A stretch of 64,000 bases of DNA from Lonicera japonica (taxonomy: Eukaryota; Streptophyta; Magnoliopsida; Dipsacales; Caprifoliaceae), in assembly GCA_021464415.1 (NCBI GenBank), contig JAKCWG010000189.1:124001-188000 (forward strand), read 5' to 3'. Each line of letters begins with the position of its first letter. Position 1 is the first letter of the stretch. This document shows positions 34,741-45,050 of this stretch, in pieces. Under the pieces are notes generated by a model, which worked only from the letters and a program-made list of their open reading frames with translations, searched no databases and was not told the DNA's origin. Made by a program: the position numbers and the translations under genes.

Positions 34741-35452
34741 TCTGTACTTTATATAAAAGCACGAATAACCTTAAGTGTTTTTCCGTTTTTTTGTATGAAC
34801 AAATATACCCTTTTATTCTAAAATTAAAATCTCCTATTCAAAATGAAAATCATGTTGTACTAAAAATAAGATTATGTATTTTATGTCTTCTACTCAAAAT
34901 GAAATACACAATAGTATCAAATTACTCTACTAATGAAAATCTTAAAAAAAAATCAAATTATTCTACATAATGAAAATCAAATTGTACTACTCAAAATAAA
35001 ATTATGTATTTTATATCTTTTACTCAAAATGAAATTCTCAATGGTATCAAATTACTCTACTAATGAAAAAATTATGTATTTATGTCTTCTACTCAAAGAA
35101 ATTCACAATAGTATCAAATTACTCAACTAATGAAAATCATGTTGTGCTACTCAAAATAAAATTAGAAAAATAATAAAACAAAATTATGTCTTTTACTCCT
35201 TTTATTCTACTCAAAATAGAATTAAAATCTTCTACTCAAAATCAAATTCACGATGCTATCATATTAATTTAGTTTAAACTCTACTTATTTTAGTTTCTCT
35301 GCTCTTCCAATGATATTACAATACATCCTAATTTTTTTCATCAACAATTTCAATTCACAAACTTATATATACACGCATAAGCCATATCAAAAAACACAAC
35401 GCAGATTACCAGCTTCTCGAAATATATACAGTTCGTTCTCTCTTTTCGAACA

Positions 35453-35509
<57 letters not shown>

Positions 35510-35839
35510 TTTAAACGATTATTATTATTTTAAACGAATCATATTTCATGAAACAATAGTTCAACAGAATAGTGGATATTGGTTAGTGTTTTTATAATTT
35601 TTTTATGGTCGACAATTTTAGTAGACCTAATTGATTATACCATTCTCTTTTAAATTACCTTCTACACTTGATATTATTGTTTTTGGTTTATTTGTTATAT
35701 ATTTATCAAGCTTTTGCTTTGGATAAAACTTCTTTTCTTTTTCTATTTTTTTACCAATTCTTTTTACATATTTATTACTAAGATTAATAACCTTTGTCAA
35801 ATACTAAAGCCAGGTGCAACGCATGTGCACAAGAGCTTG
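34741..35839 (+). mobile_element. non-autonomous Helitron-like element (copy 2)
   Basis: Counterpart of 3639-4731. The 5' end is TCTGTACTTTATATAAAAGC and the 3' end GTGCAACGCATGTGCAC then CTTG-T; CTAG has changed to CTTG. It was copied with block D, not inserted independently, because flanks match too. Confidence 0.65.
35455..35504. repeat. (TTA)n microsatellite, copy 2
   Basis: About 17 TTA units followed by an interrupted tail (TACTATTTTAAACG then ATTATTATTATT); shorter than copy 1. Confidence 0.9.
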
Positions 35840-36199
35840 TGCTTGTAAAATAAGCATATGATAAATATCACATCCTCAACTCAATTTCTACATTTTTACA
35901 AAAGTCAAATTTTCTTTTAGCTATAATTTTTCAACTCATTATCAATCGAAGTCCACGGTCCATTTGATAAAAAATGATTTGGAAATCAAATAATTAGGCT
36001 CAGTTTGATAACATTGTGAAAAATAATAAGAAAAACAACTAATTTAGGTCTATCCAGGCCTCACTCAGCTAATGGTGACCAAGTTAATTTGCAAATACTA
36101 GGCCTGAGCAAGCTGATTGGACATTTAACAAGATGAATACTTCCTTGGCTATGATGACTCAAGTATATTCACCCCTATTTGGCCCTAGTGAATCGATAG

Positions 36200-37708
36200 T
36201 GTTGACCTTGAAGGTCTTAATCTTATTTTGATAATAACCATAAATCAATCATGTGTAATTTAACATGTTCTTAATTTAAGTTTATAGCTTTCTTACTTGA
36301 AAAATCAAGAATAGCATGATTGCTCAAAGGAAGTTTGATAAGGATCATTCAATCAATATCCGATCAAGTCAACTACGCATTGGACTAGCAAGAAGATCAA
36401 TCTCATAAATGCAAATCCATGGAGATCAAGATCAAGGATCATATGCCAAAGCTTCAAGGGAAAAGCTTCAAGTGAATAATCTATTTGAAGAAACAAATCG
36501 AAGCATTCGAAGACTCACCTATTCGGTAATTGAGTGTTTGCTTAGGATTAATGTAAAGTTTCTTAATTGATTGATTATATAGCTCAAACATGAACTTATA
36601 TCACTCTTAGATTGATCAAAATCAGTTTGAATTAAATTTTTTTTGAAAACATCATTCTTGCAAAAATCGGTTTTCAAATAAATTCATATTAAATTCAAAT
36701 GATCATATTTTGAGTTTTACCAAAAATAGGTGTCTTAGGAACTTATTTTTGAAGTCCCCAAAGCATTAGAATTGATTTTGGAGCTTATATGTAAAAGTGC
36801 AAAAATTGGGATTTTTGGCCTTTTGGCCTGTTGGGCAGACTGGTCCATCAGTCGACTGATGGTTTTGCTTAGTCGACTGATGCTTCAGAATATAGCCGTT
36901 GGATTTCTGTTTTTTTACTATTTTTGGTACCGAACTTCTACCAAACCTCTAGAACGGCTATATCACTTTTGGGACTATATATACACTATCTAAGACACAT
37001 TTTGAACAACTTGAATCACTCTTATACTCTCTGCTTCATCTATCTTCAATATCTAAAGATTCAAGAAATTGTTTTTGATCAATCATTATCATTTGAGCTA
37101 TATCATATTGATCAAATATGATAACTTTAGTGTGAGCTTTAAATTGTATTCTTTACACACTTTAGAGAGTTATTGTAAATTGGTGTGAATCACCAAACAA
37201 TTAGATTTCATTTGTGAGAGGTAAATCTCATAGGAAAAACAAGAAGGTTAATTCTTGTTTAGAACTTGTGAAAGGTAAATTTCACAAGGTTAGCAAGAGT
37301 GTATCTTGTGAGAGTGTTGTGGTATAGCAACACTTGTAGAGTGTAGTGAGACAACATACACTTGTAGTGGTTTTATCTTCACCCGGAAGAAGATTGGATT
37401 TAGTGAAAATTCTCAGGGAACTAACCGAGCGCGGATTATGGTTTGGTACACCAAAACCGTGCGGACAAAACGTCTTGGTTCAAATCGGTTCAATCTTTCT
37501 AACTCAATCTCTTTATTATTGATTGTTTAAATTATTTGAGATTGCTTAATTATTTGCTCTTGTGCTTGATTGTTTATTTGCTTACATTCCTTGATAAAAT
37601 TGTTTAGTAAATTGTTTTACTTAAACATTTTCGAAAAGTTTTTAAATTCCGCATTAAGTTTCAAAAATCCTATTCACCCCTCCCTTCTAGGTCATTATCC
37701 GACCAACA
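36200..37708 (+). mobile_element. solo LTR, SIRE-like copia, with TSD
   Basis: A 1509-bp segment starting TGTTGACC and ending GACCAACA, flanked by GATAG on both sides (36195-36199, 37709-37713). Copy 1 of block D has a single GATAG at 5087-5091. The right end (CCTATTCACCCCTCCCTTCTAG) resembles SIRE/Maximus LTR ends. No primer site or coding lies next to it. A pair of AGTCGACTGATG motifs sits near 36850-36885. A truncated relative is at 11592-12262. Confidence 0.9.
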
Positions 37709-38801
37709 GATAGTAATATATTGAAGTTGGTTATTATTGGCCGAACATATTGTTTTCCTTGGTACGAACAAGGCTTGACGATCTGGCCTATAAGATCTGA
37801 GTGTTTGTAGTTAGTGTCGGTGGTATAGTACTGAGTTCTTGGATTTCAAAATTTTTCTATGGGAATGGAAAGAGGGTCGTGAACTTTACTTGGAACTAGT
37901 TCTTGGATTTTGTTTTACTCGTGATGTTTGTTGTTGTTGTTGTTGTTTACTTCTTGAATCTTTGGGAGGTCTCAACACCGTAAGAGAGGGAGAGAGAAAT
38001 GGGGCAGGGAACTCAGTTTGGTTTGAATGAGAAGGAAGGTGGCTTTTGCTTTGACGTTTGATGTTGTTGTTGTTGAGAGGGAGAGGGAAAATTGTTTGGT
38101 TTTAATTTTGTTTTTTGTTAACTATGTTTTAAGCATGTATTAAGGTTAGTTAATATGGATGATAAGACAACATGGAGGATGTTAATGATATAAAATGTCA
38201 CCTAAGGGATGTTTGTAATAAGGAGGATGTTATAGACAATTAAAAGGATGGGTAATATCACCACCTTTATGTTTTGTGGATTTTTTTTTTCACCACCACT
38301 CAAAGAAAATTTTTTCATGGAAAAAGCTAAAATGTAAGAGTTAATCTCACTACATTTCTCAACTTATTTTCCAGCTTCCCACTAAAATAGATTTTTTTCT
38401 TACTATTTTCCATCTTATTATCAAGTGGAGCATTATTATAAGAAACTAAAAATATACAAGTGAGTTGGTGAGATGTATTGAATTTTTTTTTATCACAGTC
38501 TAAAATAGTTAAATCCCATAAAAGATTGTAAAAGAAATTAAAAGAAAAAATTAAGTTGCTCATCTCCGTTCTAACTTGAGTATATTTTAATTCACTTAGG
38601 CTAGTCAAATTAGTCTCCCAACTCTATGTGAAAATATGCTAGTATAATTAGAAAAAAAGTAGTGGGCCTGTTTTGATTTTCTTCTAACGAAAATAGGCTT
38701 GAGGCCCAATAGGGCGAGGATTTACATTACATACCGAAGTAATTGACCTATGACCCAATTAATCTGATGTTCAAGTAACATCGTCTGCACTTTTCATTTT
38801 C

Positions 38802-38831
38802 ACTAGTACGTAACTTGTGCAATGCACGGGA
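38802..38831 (-). mobile_element. Helitron-type 3' terminus on minus strand (copy 2)
   Basis: Counterpart of 6161-6190, with the hairpin GTCCCGTGCATTGCAC on the minus strand before CTAGT. Confidence 0.45.
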
Positions 38832-39187
38832 CGGTATTCAAAAATTTATGTAAATATAATGAAAACATTATATTTAAAAAATTATTTATTCTCAGATAAT
38901 AGAATATATGATAAGGTTTAAAAGTTAATGTTCAAACATAACCCTACAAATATATATGAAAAACTTTGATATTCAGGTGTTCATATGTTTTGTTACATGT
39001 GTGGTAATTATGGTTAGAAAAATAGAAAGAAAAATAAAATAGAAGTGTATAAATTTTGAAGAGTTCACATATATTATTAATAAGAAGAACATCAATATTG
39101 GTAAGAGTAGTCCTCAAAAATATTCACATAAAAATATAATTGCAAATTTAAAAAAGTATTGGACTAAAGTTAATATAATTTATTTTT

Positions 39188-39216
39188 TTCTTGGCCTTTT
39201 GCTAAGATTAAGTGTA
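39188..39216 (+). pseudogene. U2 snRNA 5'-end fragment (copy 2)
   Basis: TTCTTGGCCTTTTGCTAAGA followed by TTAAGTGTA. Same as 6540-6569 with one further C-to-T change, confirming that it was duplicated with block D. Confidence 0.65.
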
Positions 39217-39750
39217 ACAAAATCAAAGCTATTGGATTGAAGCTGAAATTATGTAATCACAATAGCGGATATATAGCCACATTCAATCTGTGGAATTTCC
39301 TTTGTCTCTTACACGAACTTTCTTTCTATTTGTAGATATGAACTTATGAATTTTTCAATTAATATTTCTTGTATGCTAGCTTTAAACACAAACGATAAAA
39401 TATGATTACAAATAATTAAGAAACAAAAGACGATTGACAATACTCATAAAAAAGAAAACAAGATGGAATAAAAATCACACAGTTGATGCAAAAAGAAAAT
39501 TCTAACTTTTTTTTTTCTGACAAAATATTGTAACATTATTGATAAGGCTCAAATATAAAAGAAATAGAGACATATGGAAAGAGGTGGAAGGTTATAGATA
39601 TACGGGTGGAGGAAGGGTGAGGCAACCGACATAAGGAGACACATCTCATCCATTTAAATAATTAAGATAAGTTGGAACGGTGACATAAATTGAACTTTGG
39701 GGGTGGGTAACAAATAAATTTTCTTAATAATATTTTGTGACAAGGAGAAT

Positions 39751-39940
39751 ATTTTTCGCTCTTATATCATCATGAAAAAGTTATTTTGTATTGAAAAACA
39801 TCTACGTTTATTATTTTATAATATAATTACATTCATCTCATGTCTCCGAAAAAAGTTAATACTAATCTCGAACAAAACAATTAAAAATTCACAGCAGCCG
39901 ATCATCAGCACCAATTCTCTAGAACATACTAACTATTTAC
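39751..39940. other. noncoding stretch right of block D copy 2
   Basis: No feature recognised; the frame at 39772 has no domain. Confidence 0.4.
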
Positions 39941-40405
39941 ATGGTGCTAAAACAAATTTAGCACCATTTTGTCCAAAGTATCTAATCATACGATATTAAA
40001 ACAGTTTTAGCACCAATTTTTCAACACTAGAATGGTGCTAAAAATATTTTAGTAGTATAGTTAAACACATATAACTAAACTGAAGGTGCTAAAACAGATT
40101 TAACACACATCCAATGCTACACATTAAGGTGCTAAAATAGATTTAATACTAATTCTCTAGAATATAGTAACTATTTACATTTACATGGTATTAAAGCAGA
40201 TTTAGCACCAATAGAAAATAAAGAATAACAAAATTCAAATGTGCTAAAACATATTTAACACTATTTTTGTCCAAAGTAACTAATCACATGGTGTTAAAAC
40301 AGTTTTATCACCAATTGTCCAACATTAAAATAGTACTAAAAATGTCTTAGTACCATAGGTGAACACATATAACTAAATTAAAGGTGCTAAAATAGATTTA
40401 GCACT
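39941..40405. repeat. palindromic GGTGCTAAAAC..TTTAGCACC array
   Basis: About ten dyads of the form GGTGCTAAAACAGATTTAGC(ACC) occur every 40-60 bp (near 39941, 39990, 40033, 40084, 40128, 40186, 40240, 40289, 40330, 40382). Such arrays are known as subterminal repeats where CACTA-type transposases bind. No CACTA terminus was found, so it is probably a fragment. Confidence 0.6.
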
Positions 40406-40410
40406 AATTT

Positions 40411-40568
40411 ATGAGGCACAACAATTATGTTTTCTTCCAATTTCTCTTTGATAAAAAGCCTATCCACTTCCACATGTTTCATTCTATCATGTTAAACTGA
40501 ATTTTGAGCGATGTCACATGCTACTTTGTTATCACAATATAACATCATAGGTTCTCTTGGTGGATAAC
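40411..40568 (-). pseudogene. copia RNase H scrap
   Basis: The minus strand reads GYPPREPMMLYCDNKVACDI, AQNSV, a stop, HDRMKHVEVDRLFIKEKLEE and IIVVPH. This is the same stretch as in the copia fragment at 1-705. It abuts the plus-strand copia at about 40569. Confidence 0.8.
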
Positions 40569-41852
40569 CTTTGGAATCTAAAGAACCCAATCTTGCACAA
40601 TCTTGGTGGAATGCTAAAGGTTACTTCCGGTGCCTTGGTGTTGATGAAGGGAAAGAAAGAGGGTAATCTCTATTTCCTTCAAGGTAGTACGGTGACGGGC
40701 AGTGCTTCAGTTTCTACGGAAGCTGGTGGAGCAAGTACAAGTTCGGATTCGACGAGATTATGGCACATAAGATTGGGACATGTCGGGGAGAAGGCGATGA
40801 CGGTGTTATGTAAACAAGGTTTGCTCAAGGGTGCGAAGAGCTGCAAGCTGGAGTTTTGCGAGCATTGTGTGCTCGGAAAACAAACACGGGTAAAGTTTGG
40901 GACGGCTATTCATTGCACGAAGGGGTTGCTTGACTACATACACACGGATGTCTGGGGACCTTCCAAGACGAAATCCTTATGAAGTAATCATTACTTTGTT
41001 ACATTTGTAGATGATTTCTCTAGGAGGATTTGAGTATATCTCATGAAGCACAAAGACGAGGTCTTTGGGGTGTTTCTAAGGTGGAAGAAAATGGTCGAAA
41101 ATCAGCTTGGCAGGAAGATCAAGGCGCTTAGATCCGATAACGGCGGAGAGTACACTAGTGATCCATTTAAGGAGTACTGTCAAGATGAGGGAATTATTCG
41201 CCATTTCACGGTTAGAGGTACACCACAGCAAAACGGAGTAGCTGAGAGGATGAACCGTACCTTACTTGAAAAAGTGAGGTGTATGCTGTCAAATGCAAAT
41301 TTGGGAAAACAGTATTGGGCGGAGGCCTTATCTTATGCGAGCTACATCGTGAACGTGTTGCCATCTTCAGGGGTCGATTACAAAACTCCTATGGAGGTTT
41401 GGACAGGATCTCATGCAAGTTACGATTCATTACACATATTTGGGTGTCCGGCTTATTATCACGTCCGTGAAGATAAGATTGATCCAAAAGCCCGAAAGGC
41501 GATCTTTATGGGTTCAAGAATTGGAGTCAAGGGATACAAGTTGTGGTGTCTTCAAGACAAGAAAATGGTCGTTAGCAGAGATGTTACATTTGATGAGGCT
41601 TCTTTGCTCAAGATGCCTACGGGAGAAAATGTAAAGGCTCTCGATGAGATTGAGAATAGCGGAGTGGTGCAAACGGAAGTTACTACGCCGGTGGTGACTA
41701 TTCCGGTGCAATCGGAAGTGACTAATCCGGTTGATTCTTCCGATCGTGATTCGGAGAATGGGGAGATTCCTATTGAGGGGTCTAGTCAACAACAACGAGA
41801 GGTACCGTCTTTGGCGAGCGGAAGGGAGCCGAGAGCTCGACAAGCACCGTAA
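40569..41852 (+). pseudogene. Tork-type copia GAG-preintegrase and integrase, 5' truncated
   Basis: The copy starts mid-polyprotein at GALVLMKGKKEGNLYFLQGS (GAG-preintegrase), then the zinc-binding part LWHIRLGHVGEKAM with CEHCVLGKQ, HTDVWGPS (first catalytic Asp), KALRSDNGGEYTSDPF (second Asp) and TPQQNGVAERMNRTLLE (Glu). The C-terminal region runs to PSLASGREPRARQAP. TGA codons at 40980-40982 and 41031-41033 and the TAA at 41850-41852 are in frame with everything else; there is no frameshift. Integrase would insert the DNA copy. Gag, protease and the 5' LTR are missing, probably cut away where the minus-strand copia scrap begins. Confidence 0.92.
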
Positions 41853-43466
41853 CGATTTGGCTATGAAGATAGTGTGGCATATGCATTGGTGGTTTATGGC
41901 GATGAACCGACTTCTTATCGGGAGGCAGTGGTGGATAGTCATTGTGATGAATGGAAGGCGGCCATGGGTGAAGAGATAGATTCTCTTCACAAGAATGAAA
42001 CCTGAGATCTTTGCAAGTTGCCAAAGGGGAAAAAGTCAATTGGGTGCAAATGGGTGTTTGCCAAGAAAGACGGGGTTCTAGATTCGGATGTTCGGTATAA
42101 AGCAAGATTAGTAGCTAAGGGATTTGCACAGCGGGAAGGGGTGGATTATAATGAAGTCTTCTCTCCGGTAGTAAAACACACTTCCATTAGAGTGCTATTA
42201 GCTATGGTATCGCAGTTTGACTTAGAGCTTGAACAACTCGACGTCAAGACGGCGTTCTTGCATGGGGATCTAGAGGAGGAGATTTATATATCTCAACCGG
42301 AGGGGTTCAAGGTTGTTGGCAAGGAAGATTGTGTTTGTAAACTGAAGAAGTCCTTGTATGGATTGAAGCAATCGCCTAGACAATGGTACAAGAAGTTTGA
42401 CACATTCATGATGGCTCAGAAATTCAAGCGGAGTGATTTTGATCATTGCGTTTATTTCAAGAAACTCAAAGGGGATTCATTTATCTACTTACTCTTATAT
42501 GTTGATGATATGCTTATTTGTTCATCGAGTATGTCTGATATCAACACGGTGAAGGCTCAGTTGAGTCTCAAGTTTGAGATGAAGGACTTGGGTGGAGCTA
42601 AGAAGATTCTGGGAATGGAGATAGTAAGGGAGAGAAAGAAGGGAAGATTGTGCCTCACTCAGAGGCAATATCTAGAGAAAGTGGTAGCCCGATTTGGGAT
42701 GCAGGATTCAAAGCCTGTGAGTGTTCCATTGGCTCCGCACTTCAAGCTCTCGGCAACTATGGCTCCAGAAACAGATGAAGAGGTGGAGTATATGGCTCAA
42801 GTTCCGTATGCTAGTGCGGTAGGAAGCTTGATGTATGCCATGGTGTGTACTCGACCGGATATCGCTCAGGCAGTGAGCATTGTGAGTAGATTCATGGCAA
42901 ATCCGGGGAAACAGCATTGGAATGCCGTTAAGTGGATTTTGCGGTATCTACAAGGAACGAAGAATAAGGGATTGGTGTACCAGAGAACCGAGGGGTCTAT
43001 TATTTGCGGGTATGTTGATTCGGACTATGCTGGGGATCTTGACAAGCGACGGTCGACCACGGGGTATGTTTTCACATTTAGTGGTGGTCCGATTAGCTGG
43101 AGGTCGATGTTGCAAGGTGTAGTGGCGTTGTCTACTACGGAAGCAGAGTACATTGCAGCAACAGAGGCAGTCAAGGAAGCATTGTGGCTTCGGGGTTTGA
43201 TAGGTGATTTGGGGATGGTTCAGGAGAATGTCGATATACATTGTGATAGCCAGAGTGCTATTCATTTGGCCAAGAACCAAGTTCATCACGGACGGACAAA
43301 GCACATCAATGTTCGGTTTCATTTTATACGGGAGATTATCGAGAGTGGTGAAGTAATTTTGAAGAAAATTGGCACCAAGGATAATCCCGCAGATATGATG
43401 ACGAAGGTGGTACCGATAACCAAGTTTGAGCATTGCTCGACTTTGGTTAACATTCTTCGGTGTTGA
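41853..43466 (+). pseudogene. Tork-type copia reverse transcriptase and RNase H
   Basis: The same frame continues after the 41850 stop. A further TGA (42003-42005) sits where copia elements have the Trp of the TWxL motif. From 42018: GCKWVFAKKDGVLDSDVRYK, ARLVAKGFAQREGVDYNE, LDVKTAFLHGDLEEEIY, KSLYGLKQSPRQWY, catalytic YVDDMLICSS, then RPDIAQAV. RNase H: GYVDSDYAGDLDKRRSTTGY, STTEAEYIA, HCDSQSAIHLAKN, ending at a stop in 43464-43466. Catalytic residues are intact. Only nonsense mutations disable this copy. Confidence 0.95.
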
Positions 43467-43597
43467 GGCCTCATTTGGGGGGAGAGGCTCTTCGGGGCCG
43501 GGTGTGATGCTATAGCAGTATTGATGGAGGAACAAGTAGAGTGAGATGTGCAATTTTGCTAGACGGGTTAGCTGCATGGTTCGCCAAGGTGGAGATT

Positions 43598-44072
43598 TAA
43601 GAAGTTTGGCTCTCCTTTTAGTTTGGTGAACCATGATCGATCATGGGTATGTCCATGATCGATCATGGTATTTATATTTGCGGCAGTGCACTTTCATGAT
43701 CGATCATGGGGTATACCATGATCGATCATGGGTCCAGGATTTTGGCTTTAAAGTGTAGTTTTGGCTCATTTGTGCATAACTTGGTTTTTGCTTAGAATTT
43801 TAGTTGAGAGCTAAAAAGTGAGAAATTTTTTCTTATGTGCTTGTAATCACTCTTTGTTCCAATTATCAATAGAAGCTATCGTCTGTGTGGATTAGTGGCT
43901 TTTACGCCGACACCACGGTAAAACCTTATCTTGCGCAATTGTTCCTTTATTTCTTATTTCTCTATTGTGGGTGTGCTTTTTTTGTGTCGGTTCTTCTTTC
44001 GGGTAAACCATTTGGGCTTGTGAGATCCCTCCCAGTTGCGTCGTGCTCGGTTGTGAGCGGTTTGGCGCAACA
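43598..44072 (+). repeat. probable 3' LTR of the Tork-type copia
   Basis: It follows a polypurine tract (CCAAGGTGGAGATT, about 43584-43597) and ends GGCGCAACA at 44072, after which NLR coding resumes. The body contains the usual Tork R/U5 type text (GTGTGGATTAGTGGCTTTTA). The left boundary is uncertain by a few bases because no 5' LTR remains. Four CCATGATCGATCATGG palindromes sit at 43631-43731. Confidence 0.65.
43631..43731. repeat. four ATGATCGATCAT palindromes in the LTR
   Basis: CCATGATCGATCATGG at 43631-43646, 43653-43668 and 43716-43731, plus a near copy at 43694-43709. The arrangement is two close pairs about 50 bp apart. Each copy is a perfect 14-16-bp dyad, likely a protein-binding site in the LTR promoter or a hairpin. 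Confidence 0.85.
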
Positions 44073-44602
44073 AAGTTGACATGTTTGCCAGAAAAACTGG
44101 GCATAGACGTATATTGCCTTGGTATGGTGTCTTCTCCGGATTTTCAATATCTTTGAAAATTCACCTGTAAGAAAATTCAAAAGAGCTTGATTATTTCCCC
44201 TGGCCCTCCTCCAATTCTATTACTAGTGATGTTGTAGTAGAAGAGAAGAACAATGAAGTCATCCAATGCCCACAATATGTAGAGTTAAAAGGGTGGCTGG
44301 AGATCAAGTCACTGCCTGTGCAACTTTAGCACCTCTCCGCCTTAACATATTTGGAATTATGCTATTTTGATTTATTAGAGGCTCTGCCAGAACAGCTGGG
44401 CAATCTTTCACCTCTTCAATCTCTGCATCTTGAAAAATGTTAGAATCTTAAATCTATGCCCTCAGTTGAAGCTATGAGACGCCTCACCAATTTACGAGAA
44501 CTGGACATTCTCGATTGTCCCCTTCTAGTAGAAAGATGTACTGAGGGAAGACGCCTGGAGTGGAATAATATTTCCCATATTTCCAAAACTAGCATTAATT
44601 AG
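44073..44602 (+). pseudogene. NLR 3' end (last LRRs), possibly of NLR1
   Basis: Directly after the LTR, 44076 onward reads LTCLPEKLGI, matching GLPEELG of NLR2. After a frame change the stretch to the end is one frame: YFPWPSSNSI, LKGWLEIKSLPVQL, a TAG (44327-44329), HLSALTYLELCYFDLLEALP, EQLGNLSPLQSLHLEKC, a TAG (44441-44443), NLKSMPSVEAMRRLTNLREL, DILDCPLLVERCTEG and a natural-looking stop at 44600-44602. Both internal TAGs are one-base changes from sense codons. NLR2 has the same C-terminus (54753-54850). The orientation fits NLR1, but about 1.2 kb of LRR coding is missing between 32907 and here. Confidence 0.85.
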
Positions 44603-44848
44603 TAAGTTCTTTCCTTTTCTTTTTGAGATACTTCCAAATATTAAAATATATATTTGTTGCTCAAAGTTAATCTCAGATGGAGTTATTTGTTTGGAATAAA
44701 TCATCATGTTAAAAATTTTACAGCTTGCCTTGGGGTTTGAGTTAAACATTGACTTCCATTGCTTTGGAGTTTGGAGTGATGACTTTCACTGCTAAAAGGT
44801 GAGTTTCATTAGAAATGTTCATTGTCTGGATAGGTTGAACTGAATTTT
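44603..44848. other. sequence downstream of the NLR end
   Basis: Probably former 3' untranslated DNA; no motif beyond AT-rich runs. Confidence 0.4.
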
Positions 44849-45050
44849 GTTTAGATCTATACCCCGTTTGTGGAGTGCATTTGTTACTGGTGGCTCTCTG
44901 TTTGATTCTGGAATTAAACTCCAACTTTTTTTACGTGTACATAATATCTAGGAAGCACATACACTCTGCCAATAACCGTGTCCGAAACTTTGTGGACACT
45001 TATATAAGCATGAGACTCCTAGGACGTTTAACCGACACACCAGCTGGCAT
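44849..45050 (+). repeat. direct repeat, unit 1
   Basis: GTTTAGATCTATACCCCGTT through GACACACCAGCTGGCAT matches 46089-46298 with many small differences. It lies about 250 bp after the NLR stop, so it may be NLR downstream sequence. Confidence 0.75.

Larger units (their letters stand above)
32908..39750 (+). repeat. block D copy 2: segmental duplication truncating NLR1
   Basis: Collinear with 2814-6980 and 11464-11586 in direct orientation. Copy 2 contains two clean insertions missing from copy 1 (hAT 33388-34368, solo LTR 36200-37708) and lacks the 4.48-kb segment 6981-11463. Its left edge replaces the LRR of NLR1. No target-site duplication or terminal repeat of the whole block was recognised, so how it was copied is unclear. 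Confidence 0.9.

Noticed and set aside
41514..43634. Minus-strand ORFs of 158, 107 and 228 codons over the copia element
   Set aside because: They are shadows of the plus-strand copia integrase, RT and RNase H, which have clear motifs.
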